Source: Turbatrix aceti (lineage: Eukaryota; Nematoda; Chromadorea; Rhabditida; Panagrolaimidae). From it: a stretch of 64,000 bases of DNA. A program made the translations under genes and the position numbers. Below are positions 44,901 through 57,800 of this stretch, piece after piece (the first letter of the stretch is position 1; every line of letters begins with the position of its first letter). The notes beneath the pieces are model-generated. The model did no database searches. It saw only the letters and a program-made list of their open reading frames with translations, and had not been told where the DNA came from. The stretch is taken from NCBI GenBank assembly GCA_963969345.1, contig OZ017767.1, forward strand, positions 3,314,739 through 3,378,738. Direction: 5' to 3'.

Positions 44901-47900
44901 GCGTTAGACTGAGTTGAGTTGTCGTCTGACGGCAGGCATGACCAGTGGATTGATGACATGAGGACACCATTCCAGTAGTGGTTGTGGAGTCCAAAGAGGA
45001 AGCGAGCCCTGCCTGTGTTCATGACATCTCGCACTTGGTTGCCCCCTTGCTGCTCACTTTCTTCTGCCACTGCTCGAGCTCCCGCCACACACATGGTTCG
45101 TTTTTTGTGTAAAGCCCCTATTGTTGCGCCAACTGGCCTGGGGCATTAGCGAGTCACTGACTGCGCCGCGGTAAATCACTTACTGACGAGTTTTTTGTGA
45201 TCATATTTTTTTAAATCCCTTTTAATTAGGTTTCTACACGTTCAGGCAGGCTACAAATCAAGAAAACAAAGAATTTTTTTCAAAATTCAAAAAACAGCGA
45301 TCGTAGATAAATCATTGAACCATATATTCCTGCTTGATCACGGGCACGTTCATAAAACTTGAAAAAAAACATGCTTTGCTAAAACATGAAATTAAGTTGT
45401 CAAGACAAAATAAATACTAACCTCTTCAACAAGGCAAATCTCTGTTTTTCGCGTTTATCTTCTCACTCAACCGCCGCGGCAGCCGTCGAACCCACCCTCA
45501 TGTCCCCAGGCGATAGCGGCGGCTGCTCTGCGGTGGAGTGGCGGCGGGCGGCGGCGGCGGACGGCGGCGGCAGTAAGGCCAACGCGTTCGCGCCGGTCCT
45601 TTTTTTATAATCATCCGCTTTGTCTCCAATGTTTCCTCTTGTTGCGTCGACCCCTTTGTTCGTTACATATTTATCGGATGGATGAAAAAAATGCAAAGGA
45701 AAAACAATACCCAACTTTTTTTTTTGCCAGCCAGCTACAGACCGAGGAGGGTGGCACCTAGAGTGCCCGGATGATGCGGGAGTAGAGTAGGGTTAGAAGG
45801 GCACCACGCGCAGCCAGCAGCCGACGGACGACCTGTCACGTCTGACAGCCAGCCGCCCTTCCCAGTGCAAAATTTGTTATTCACGGTACAAAAATTGTTT
45901 AGACAGGAGGGGTTGAGTGATGTCATGCGGAGAGCGTATTGAATTACCACATTGCGTAGTTTTAATTAACCACCGATACACGGGACAATGCCTTGCTTCG
46001 ACTGACTCGGGTGCGTAGATGCCGTTGATGCTTGCGTGAGCGTGAGCGTAAGCGAGCTCGGGGCCTAGGCTGGGGCTCTTGCGTGAGTGAATGGACCACA
46101 ACAAACAGGTCAAGAGTTTTGTTTTATGTTAGCTACCCGGCTGGAGTCCCCTTTTATGAAGTCATCACCAACTTATATACATTTTATATGGCATTTTGTG
46201 CCTTCAGACGGTTTATTTCTTCCTTTCTCGTCCACAAAAATTCTTCTTTTCCAAAAAGTATACTACAGCGTTCTATTTTCCATGCTTTCACCAAACCGAA
46301 ATCCAGAAAAATCTATCGGGATAAGAAACGGATACAAAAACCAAAAATAAATATGTATCATAATACCACGTGTGTATGTTGTCTGGCGACGAAGATGTTT
46401 TGCCTAGGGAATCCAGAAAATGCCACGCGCTGAAGTGAGCACTTTATTTAATTTCACTAATGTTACGTCTTGTTTTTGTATGATAAATGAAAAAGATCTT
46501 TGAATCCCACATTTGAACGAATGCCAAATGCTTGATTTATACCTATCATAAATTGTGTTTTCCAACAAGCTTTGACGCGGGGCCTATTCAACGGCCGAAT
46601 GAATGCCATTGGGGGATTAGATTATGTAATTTGGTTTGGAAACTAAATACTACATGAGTATTTTTTCTATTATATTTAGTATCATTAAAAATTTTTTTTC
46701 TGTTTTTTGGTCTGCACTTGCAAAATTTAGAAAATTGTATAATATTTTCGGTATGCAATCCAAAAACTCCGATTTCTCAGAACTGCCGTCGTCCAGACCC
46801 CACGCACGCGTCATCGCACCTACGTACATATACTATGTATTTATATAATATTTACCTTTAAAATAAAACAAAGACAAAAAATGTTATCCCAAGCAAGAGT
46901 CGTGTAATCGCCGGCTACTGACTGCCGTGCACTCTCCCGTTATTACTGCCGTGCTTGCTTCTTGTTACTTCTGGTTAACCACAACCACCACTGTCCGGCA
47001 ATTTGGTGACGACAAAACCCGACGTGCCCGGGGAAGCCTGTCAACTTTCCTCCCTCCTTGAATTCAAGCCGTATACGTTCCTTAGTCTCCTTTGTTTTCT
47101 CTTTTTTCTTTTTTCTTTTTTATACATAATACCCCTTCCAACTGATGTGAGTTAAGCCGGAAGGTGCCTACTGCGAATTAGGCTAATGATTATGCCACGG
47201 CGTCACCGCGTTAATGCGCCGTGACCCTTGGAGGCCGGTGGGTGGTGGCGGTGGCGGTGGTGGCGGTAATGAGGGGTGCAGAATTTATTCGTTCAACTCT
47301 GGATGTTTTTTTTTCGAAATTGCCGTTTTTGGCAGATATGTTCATAAACAAACGTAAACGTGCTAATGTTCGTGTTCGTGCGCGAATTATGTATTTAATA
47401 ACCAACGTCAGGAATGTTGAATGTGGATTTTATCTCTTCCAAATGCCATTTACCGGAAGTTACGTTAATGCACCAGTAAATATACATACATATCCCGAAC
47501 ATCCATTCCTCCGCAGCTTTGGTTGGCACCGACCGTAAAGTTCGTCGACGCTCACAAATCCTTCTTTTATCGCACTTTTATGGCGCTTAACAGGTCTTTT
47601 TTGCCTTTGGTTACTTTCACATGTGGTCAGCGTATTTCCTCGTCGATTAGCTTTCTTTCCCCTCAAAAAAAATCAAATCAATCATAACGGCACTTTCGGA
47701 AAAAAATAAAAAACCACTGCCATCAAGTGCTCGTGTACGTACCGCCAACAAAGATAGGACCCCAAAAAAGCGCGACAAGCCTCAGGGGATAAATCAAAGT
47801 TAAATTGAATTAGACTCACTTTATTCAGTCGACATGCGTCCTGTGCTGACTCTTCCATCGTTTTTTTTGTCTGTTTTTTTTTTGGGTGGCTTTCATTAGC

Positions 47901-48833
47901 TTTTTGGTCTCGGTCCGTTGCAGAGTCCGTGTTCCCCTCCCCCAACGTTGGGGGGGGGGGACGTTCAAGTATACATCGTACTGAACTTTGGTACAAGCGC
48001 AAAAAAACCCACTCGTTTTGGCGTGTTTTGAGAATTTGTTAACGGTTAATACGCGAATTGGTCCCGTTATTGGTCCCGAAAAGTATGCGAATTAGCTGTT
48101 GACGGAGGCGATGAGATGCCAAAGCCACGGGGCTATCACCGCCACCGCCGCCACCGCCACCATTGCCAGCAGCAATGAGTCCACTGCATAGAGTCCACAG
48201 CCAGCTAGCGCGCGCCATATTTAGCGGCTTGTTTCTGGCTGGCTTTTTGCGTGTATTTTTTGTACCCCTGCAAAGAGATGACAGGAGGGATAAGGACAGC
48301 GTATGTCGTGAATAATTGCCGTTTACTTACTCAGTTGTGGACTCTTCTTGTACGAAGCGTTCAACGAAGGAACATAAAAAATATCTTGTGTTTTGTTTGC
48401 GTGTTGCGTATTTTTTTCTCAATTAAAACCCCTCAATTGAAAAAAAAATTTTATTTCCGAGTTAATTAATGAATTATGTAATCCATTAAAGGTGCCTTTA
48501 CCGTTGCTGTCGCTGCAGAGCCCCAGCCTCAGTCAACCAACCCCGTCTTACCCCGGCTAGCATTTGCCTCCCTTCTTCGTGCCCATTATCGGCAAGGCAG
48601 GGAGCGAGGACGAGGACGATCTGCCCTCCGGCCACCAGCCAGCCTAGTATCTCGCAGTCAGTGCGGTCACGACACACATATCTCTCCTCTAGCTACCAGT
48701 CAGCCAGCCAGCCTTCGATGCCTTACACCGTCACCCATAACTCACATCTGCACAAAACGTGGTATTTGTCATAGAATCATAATTGTAAGAAGAAAATTGA
48801 ATTTACTACTACACCTGAACGGCCACTGACAAC
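41941..48833. other. 6.9-kb gene-free tract between bestrophin and ryanodine receptor
   Basis: No supported exon. Contains GC-rich triplet runs (GCG/GGC near 45535-45575, GGTGGC near 47240-47270, CCACCG near 48140-48165), a TTTTTC run near 47100-47120, a G12 run near 47950, and multiple CAGC/CAGT runs near 48690-48720. It probably contains the promoter and 5' UTR exons of the divergent bestrophin and RyR genes. Length is unusual for the gene density elsewhere in the window. Confidence 0.4.
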
Positions 48834-51800
48834 ATGACCGATAAAGAGGAAACAGGAGGAGGAGAGCAGGATGACGTCTCTTTCCTGCGAACTGTAAGTG
48901 CAAAAAAAAAATTTTTGGGGACTACGAAAATCCTGAAAAATGCCTAATTCTTCCATTTTGAGTAAAAAAATTATTATAAATTTTTTATTGCATTTAAAAA
49001 ATTAAAAATTTTTTTTTCTGATGTTGAGATCCTCCAGCGCGGATAGACAACACACTTTTTTTCAACCCCGCGATGATCTTGCACAGTCGGATGATGAATG
49101 AATGACAAGGTAAACAGGATCGTCTTCGATTGAGTACATGCGCGCTCAAGAGAGGAGATTCTCTCTTCTAATTAGCCGCCTGCGCTTTTTATCCACGATC
49201 CAGGTAGAAAAAAAAGAGATATGAATTCCTGGCTGATCTAAGCGGGGCGCAAGACGCAAGATCACCGCTCGGTCGCTGCTTTCCACTTATCGTGGGAACG
49301 AGCGCGTCCGTCGACGATATCTGTCTCTCTCGTGCGCGGACGAAGCTCTGAGCGATCCTGGCACCCTCATCGCACCACCGGGTCCAGCAGATGCTGCGGC
49401 GCCGTCTGGACATCGCAGACGATGAAACCGACGATCTCAGCGTTTTGCTTTCTAAAAATAAAAATTTACTTAGTGTACTCAAGGATTTTATCGATAACGA
49501 CAACGAAGAGTACATTGCCAAGGTTTGGCTTTTTTTGGGGTGCTCCTGAAGAAAAAAAAATTGATTTTGTGTTTTACTAATATTTAAATTTGTACTTTTT
49601 AGGGTGATATCGTAGCCCTGACATGCGTGGCTTCACAGTCCAAAGATGGTGCCGTCGGCGGATCCGAGAGGGTCTGCCTTTCTACCGAAGGCTTCGGAAA
49701 TCGAATGTGTGCCCTCGAAAATGTGTCAGACAAGGTAACTAAATCCCCATAATTTCAACGTACTTAATTTTCCGTTCAGGACCGACCCCCGGACATCGCC
49801 ATGTGCATGCTGTACATTGACAACGCGCTTTCCGTTCGAGCGCTTCAGGAAATGATGAGCAGTGCCGGCGAGCTGGTAAGCCTCCATCCCCCTTAAAAAA
49901 ACCAAAACCCATTTCCAGAAGTCAACATCAGGCAGCGGAGGTCACAAAACCCTTCTCTACGGCCACGCAGTCCAACTGAAGCACGTCCAATCCGAGATGT
50001 ACCTGGCGTGCCTCTCTTCTTGCTCCTCCAACGACAAACTCGCTTTCGACGTCGGCGTTCAAGAATCCAACGACGGCGAAGCCTGCTGGTGGACCATTCA
50101 TCCGGCGTCCAAGCAGCGAAGCGAGGGTGAAAAAGTCCGCGTCGGCGATGACGTCATCCTGGTTTCCGTCGCTACCGAGCGTTACCTGCACATGGCGTAC
50201 GGCAAGAACGCGTACATGGTCATCGCTTCCTTCCATCAAACTCTCTGGAACATAGTTTCCGTGAGCAGCGGATCGATTAGAACCCGTAATATGGGATTCT
50301 TGTTCGGAAATGACGTCCTACGATTGTTTCATGGCAACGATGAATGCCTCACCATTCCGGAAAACTGGAGTGAGCATCCTCAGCATAAGTAAGTCTCGCA
50401 ACAGTTTGGAAAATTTTTCAAATCAAAAATTTTAGCATGGTGATCTACGAAGGAGGCGGCGCAGTGTCCCAAGCACGCTCGCTTTGGCGAATCGAGCCAA
50501 TCCGCATGAAATGGCACGGTGCGCTCGTCGGCTTCGAGCAGGTATTCCGCGTCAGGCACATCACCACCGGCCGATACCTGGGCGTCAACGACCAAAGCCA
50601 CATGGTCCAGCTCTACCACAAGGACCGCGCCTCCTACGATCTGACTGCTTTTTTCATGTGCCAAAGCAAAGACGGCAAAAAACAGATGCAGGAGGAAAAA
50701 GAAGAAGAAGGCATGGGCGTCGCTACCATCCACTACGGCGAGACGACTGCCTTCATCATGCACGTAAAATCCGAGCTCTGGCTCAGCTACCAGACCAGCG
50801 AGGTGACCAAGAAGGGCATCGGCAAGGTGGAGGAAAAGAAGGCCGTCGTCCTCCAGGATGGCCACATGGACGACTGTTACACCTTCTTCATGGCCCTTGA
50901 CGAAGAGTCAAAAGCCGCGAGGGTCATCCGGAAGTGCTCCAGCGTGCTTAACAAATTTCTCAAGGGCATCGACGGTCTCCAAGAAGAGGGCAACACCTCC
51001 CGTGACTGGGCCGCCGTCAATCTCGCAGAAGTGCTCAAACTCATGGAAGACCTCATCGAGTACTTCGCCCAGCCCAGCGACGAGCAGAATTTCGAGGAAC
51101 GCCAGAACAGGTTCCGTGCCCTTAGATCGCGGCAGGACCTTTTCCAGGAGGAAGGGGTGCTCAATATGATCCTCGACACTATCGACAAATTTTCAATGAT
51201 GGAATCCCTGCCTGATTTTGCTGGACTCATCGGGGATACAAATCAGAACACGTGGGAGGAGATCGCGACTTACCTGTACCTCCTGGTCGCGGCCATGATC
51301 AAGGGAAACCACAGCAATTGCGCCCAATTTGCCGCTGTTGCTCGTCTTGACTGGCTTTTCGGTCGTCTGTCAAATCCACAGTCCGCAGAAGGTATCCTCG
51401 ACGTGCTCTACTGCGTTCTGACCGAATCTCCCGAAGCGCTGAACATGATCAACGACAGTCATATCAAATCTGTTATCAGTCTGCTCGAAAAAGTTGGTCG
51501 TGATCCGAAAGTCCTCGACGTCCTGTCTTCTCTCTGCGAAGGCAATGGCATGGCAGTTCGTTCGTCGCAGAACACCATCACTGACCACCTCCTCCCAGGC
51601 AAGAACCTCCTCCTCCAGACGGCAATGCGGGACCAGATCGGCAGTATGATGCCAAACATCCTCGTCGGCGTCGTCGAAGGCTCAGCGCTCTTCAAGCGGT
51701 GGTACTTCGAAGCTGAGATAGAGCACGTTGAGACCATGACCAAGGCTGAACCCTTCCTCCGGGTCGGCTGGGCGAACACCGTCGGCTTCAAGCCCTTCCT

Positions 51801-54800
51801 CGGCTCCGGCGACGGTTGGGGCTGTCTCGCAGTCGGCGACGACTGCTACAGCTACGGCTTCGACGGCCTCAACATGTACTGTTCCGGAAAAGCCAAGCAG
51901 GTCGGTGTGAGGAAGCTGAGACGAGGAGATGTCGTCGGATGCTCGCTGGATTTGTTAGCAGCTGAAATCAGGTTTACCCTCAACGGACAGCCCCTCCATG
52001 CGACGTACAAGGGATTCAACATTGACGGATTCTTCTTCCCGGTCATGTCTCTGTCCGCAAAAGTTTCATGTCGCTTCGTCTTCGGCGGGAATCACGGCCG
52101 ACTCAAGTTCGGACCCTTGCCTTCGTTTTCACCCATCATCGAAGCTCTGGACAAGGAACTCATCGTCGCAGAGTGCATTTCGTTCGGCGACCTGCCAAAG
52201 AACATCTTCTGCGGTCCGTCGACGCTTTTGCACTCCGCCGAGCCCTTTATCCCCCAGCCCATCGATATTTCTTCTGTGACTCCGCCCCACTTTGCCCTAG
52301 AAGTCCAGCAAAAGTTTGCGGAGAATCTTCACGAACTCTGGGCGATGAGAAAGATCGACAACGGCTGGTCCTGGGGAGAAAACAGAAACGAGCATGCCAG
52401 AAGGCACCACTGCATAACATCATTCGATCGACTCCCTCCGGACGAGCAGAAATACAACATAAACCTCGCGGTGGACACAATGAAGGCGATCGAAGCCCTG
52501 GGGTACCACATGATCCCCGACAAGCCGCCTACCCGGCTGCGACCCCTGAGGCTACCCCAGCCCTATCAGCAGGCCAACGGGTACAAGCCGCAGCCCTATG
52601 ACACGCATGATATCGTCCTTAACGAATCCATGGACCCTCTAATCGAGGCTCTGGCCAAGAACACGCACAACGTCTGGGCGAGGGAGAAGATCCGTCGTGG
52701 ATGGACTTTTGGCACGAGTGAGCATGTGGACGCTAGCCAGAAGAGGTCACCCTACCTGGTTCCCTACGAACAAATTGACGAGCGAATCAAGACAGTCAAT
52801 CGCCTCGCCGCTGCTGAGAATCTGAAGACTCTTCAACTCTTTGGCATCTTCCTCGAACCCCCCGTGCTGGAACATGACGAACAGGCTGAAAAAGAAACCA
52901 ACGCACTCAAGCGACGCACCCGAACGTACCGCGCTGAGGCTACCTATGGCGTGATCACCGGAAAATGGTATTTCGAATTCGAAGTTCTGACCGAAGGATT
53001 CATGAAAGTTGGCTGGATGGACATCTCCGCGCCACCTGACACCTCGCTGGGCGTCGACGACAGGTCCTACGGCTTCGACGGTCATCTGACTAAAAAATGG
53101 CACCAAGGAGCCGAAACCTACGGACGGGAGTGGAAAATTGGAGACATCGTAGGCTGCTTTATCGATCTCAACGACCGCACGATCAGTTTCTCGCACAACG
53201 GAGAGCTCCTCCTCGACCCGTCTGGCAGCGAGATGGCCTTTGACAACGTCGTCCCCCAGGAAGGCTACGTCCCCGCACTTACCCTCGCCGAAGGCACCCG
53301 GGCCAGACTCAACTTTGGCCAGGACTCCAACTCACTCAAGTATTTCACGACCTGCGGTCTCCAGGAAGGCTACGAGCCCTTCTGCGTCAACATGTACCGG
53401 CCGATGCCCATGTGGTACGGCAAGCAGCTGCCCACCTTCCAGCCCATCAGCGAGTACAGCAGGATGGAGATTGTCAGAGTTCCACCTACCAGTAATTCTC
53501 CGCCGTGTCTGAAGGTCATGAAGAGAGTGGTCTCGGCTGGGGACACTGGAACCTTTGAAAAGGCCAAGATGGAGTTTATCAGGCTCAGTCTGCCTGTCAG
53601 GTGCAATGACACTCTGCTGAAATCCAAGTAAGTTGCAATGGATAAAATCTGAAGTGTTAGAAAGTTTCGATCACCGAAAGTAACAAAATATGGTTAAAAA
53701 TGTTATTTGCAGTTAACATTAAATTTTTGGAATAACGTTTTTAGACGCTATTTTGTTACTTTTGGTTATCGAAATTTTGCGAGTAACATTTTTGAACACT
53801 ATTTTGTTATCTTTTGCCATCAAAATTTGCGAATAATATTTTTCTTGAACGTTCTTATGTTACTTTTCACAATCAAAATTTTGTGAATAACATTTTTTGA
53901 ACGCTATGTTGCTACTTTTAGCTATGTCACTGAAAACTTAACCGTAATCATTTTTAGGGACAAGTTGACGCTTCACAAGACGATCGACGAACTCCAGAAG
54001 CGACACGTATCTACGCAGAACATCAAAACTCCCGGACTGCCCAAAGAATTTGACGAAACCGAGAAAAAGGTATGTGACTAAATCTTACATCCTTCAACGA
54101 AATAAATTTTTCAGAAAAAGGGCAAAGGACTTCTGTCAGCGTTCAGGCACAACTCCCACGAGGAAGTCGACAAGGCCCTATCTCTGGACAACGGACACGA
54201 AGGCCTGGCTGAGCAGGCCGCCTTGGCGTGGGTTTTTTTTTTCAAAATATTTTTGTGGTGCAGTTTTGGGGATTGGCTTAACATTTTTTTTTGGATTCTT
54301 GATGCAACAAAAGGTAATATTTACTTCTCTTACTGACTTTTTTACTTTCAAACAAGTTTTTTTTAATTTACTTTTGATTGACTAACTCCGTGTGATTTTC
54401 TTCCAGTCAACGACGCCGCGTACTAACCCTAATGAATTTTGGCTTGCACACGTTTGACGAGTCCGTACTAATGTGGCTTTCTGCAGACGGTCAAGATCTT
54501 GATACGTTTTGGGTGGACCACGCGAGGTGTGAGCTTTTCGAAAAAATTCTACATCCCAGAACGGTTCACATCAACTTTAGACTATTTTAGACGAAGCAGT
54601 CTCCTCGATCTGTCGACCGAAGAAAGACTCACAGCGGTGGAAAAGTTGAAGGATAATGTCAATTCCTCTCTGACAGTCCAGGACATCAAGCCACAGCACA
54701 AGAAGAGCACTGGAGGCTTCCTAGGAAAAATCAGAAGGAACAAGGAAGATGGATCCACGAGGCGATCCCGTATGGAAAACAGCAAGGCAGCGAAATCCTT

Positions 54801-57800
54801 CGACTCCGATGGAACCATGGAAAATGGCACTGTTGATACCAAAGATTCTACGGACATGCCAACCAGCGGGCCGGGTCGTGGGATGTCAATCAAGGCGAAA
54901 AAAAAGACGAAGAAAGACGCTGTTGCCCCGGTAGCCGCACCTTTAGAAGCCGAAGATCCAGGCACAGGTGGCAGTTCGCTCGAGGACGCTGTCGGCATGA
55001 CCGCCATGGCAGACAAGATCGACGATTACTACTACGGAGTGAGAATCTTCCCCGGCCAGGACCCAGCCAATGTCTGGGTAGGCTGGGTGACCCCGCAGTA
55101 CCACTCCCATAGCGGTACCTTCAATGCCAACCAGGCTGTCCGCAGGTGCCGTTTTCATGATATCGACCAGAACGGTGTGACTGTCGAGACTACCGAGTAC
55201 TGGAACAGTTTCATGCTCAACGCAGCTGAGATGCTAACTAACGTATCTGATGCCGTGAATACCAAGGTGTCGGGTTTGCTGATCGGTTGCACGGTGGACA
55301 CTTCGCTTGGCAAGCTGTCATTCCAGGCGGCCGGTCAGGACACCGGAAAGACGTATAACGTCGAGCCAGGAGCTATTTTGTATCCCGCGGTGTTCGTCAC
55401 GCCGACCAGCCAGGATGTATTCCAATTTGAGCTCGGCAGGATCAAGGTAAATTTTTGTTGTAATAAAAACAAATTTTTTTAAATAAAAAAACTTATTTTT
55501 TAATAAAAAATTTCAATTTAATTAAAAATTACTAAAAAAAATTGCTAGCAACTTTTTTTCATAACAAATAAATTTTAATAGTCCGTACAACTTCCAACTT
55601 TTCAGTACACCTTCCCCCTGTCAACAATCATGTTCAAATCCGCAACAAAAAGCCTGATCCCCTCCTGCCCTCCCCGACTCGCAGTAGAAAAGATGTACCC
55701 CGTGCACTGGGCGCGAGTGCCAAACGAATGCCTCCGAACAACCGCCCTCAAGCTGTCAGACGTCAGAGGCTGGTCCGTGCTCTGCGACGACCCAGTCCAG
55801 GCTCTCATGGTCTACGTGCCAGAAAAAGACTGGAGCTACGACATTCTCGAACTCATCGAGAAGGAAGAACTGCTCCAGTTCCACAAACAGACACTCGACC
55901 TCTACTGCAAACTCGTCTCACACGGAAACATCCGGGTCGCCCACATTCTCTGCAGTCACGTTGACGAGGATCAGATCATGTACGCGGTCAAGAATCACTG
56001 TGAGTTGCTTTTGCCGTTGTCTGAATCCTATTTTGACGTGGATTATTATTAGATTTATCCGGGCCCATCAGACAAGGCCTGCACGACTTCCTAATAGCCG
56101 TGCACCTTCAAGTCCACGCTGCAGCAAGGCTTTCGACTTCAAACGAGTACGTCATTCCTCTGACGCCTGATTTGACGGGTAAAAACGTTTATGACGCCGA
56201 AAATGAGTCCATGCACCCACCAATTCTTGGACCCGTGGTTTCACTGCTTCCGACTATGAAATCTCAGCCTGTGCGCACTATGTGAGTTTTTTCTATCATC
56301 CGCGCGTATATAAATTCATTTGGATGATTTCCAGGGTGACAAAGGAAATGGAAATGAAGCTCCTCCCACCCCAGATCAACTACGAAAGCTTGAAAAACCA
56401 TGTCATGTGTGCCATCCGCGGCGTCACTGAAAACGCAGTCATGAACTGTCGGGATCTCATCGGCGGGAACAATCTGAACCACTTTGAACCCATCCTGAAG
56501 CTTTTCGACGCTCTGCTCGTCGTCGGACTCATCACGGATGACGACATCATCGAAGTGCTAAAACTCGTTCATCCAAACGCCTTTGACGAGAACTGGCGAC
56601 CTGGAACGACGCAGAAAGGTCTCACAGCTATTGAACTCTCTGAAGGAGTAAAAATCCAGCTCGTAAACATCCTGGATCACATGTGCGATATACAACTGCG
56701 ACACCGAGTTGAGAGCCTGATCGCGTTCTGCGAAGGCTTTGTAGCCGATCTACAAACCGACCAGTGCCGTCGGTACATGGATATCAAGCAGACCGATATG
56801 CCACCTGCCGAGGCTGCAAAGAGGACCAAGGAATTCCGATGCCCGCCGAAGGAGCAGATGTATCGCCTGCTGAATTGCAAATCCAAGGAAGAACATTCGG
56901 ATGACGTGCTCGACGAAGACGTGGAATACGACCAATGCCCGATGATCGAGGGTCTACAGGAGCAACTCCGCGAATTCTGTGAAATGCTCGTCGGCAAGAT
57001 CGGGGTCCCCGAAGAAGCCGAAGTCGAGCCTTCTGAAGTCCTGGTCGTCGAACCCGAAGAAGACAACAACTGGGTCGACAACCTAGCTCATATGGTCGTC
57101 TCCATGCCACCTGCGCCAGCCCAGACAGACTCCCTGGCCACCAGACAGGGCTCAACCAACTTCCGCAAAATGATCATCGACACACTCAAACGATGGGCTG
57201 AGGAATCTGAGATTGAGTCTAATGACCTCATCCGGCGGATGTTCAAACTCCTCCTCAGGCAGTACTCCGGGGTCAAAGAACTCATGGACGCGACAGATAA
57301 AACCTACGTGTTGCACGAAAGAAACATGGAAGACGTCAAGAATTTCATCGTCTACCTGATGCAGATCCGGGAGCTCTCCTACGTCCAATTTGAAGCCTGC
57401 GAAGAAGCCATTCTCAAACGCGGACTCTGGCAACTCATGAACAACCGAATCTTCTTCCAACATCCAGATTTGATGAGACTACTTCGAGTTCATGAAAATG
57501 TCATGACTATCATGATGAACGTCCTCACAGCTCAACAATCCGCGGTTTCGGCCGCCGAGCAGACAGACGACGGCACTGGCACGATCCCGAGTGGCCGCGA
57601 TGCTTCGGAGATGGTCGTGGCGTGCTCCAGATTCCTCTGTTACTTCTGCCGAACGTCCAGGATGAACCAGAAGGCCATGTTCGAGCACCTGTCTTTCCTA
57701 CTCGACAACGCAACCATGCTCCTCGCCAGACCCAGTCTCCGAGGATCCGTGCCACTTGACGTGGCTTACAGCTCGTTCATGGACAACAACGAACTCGCAC

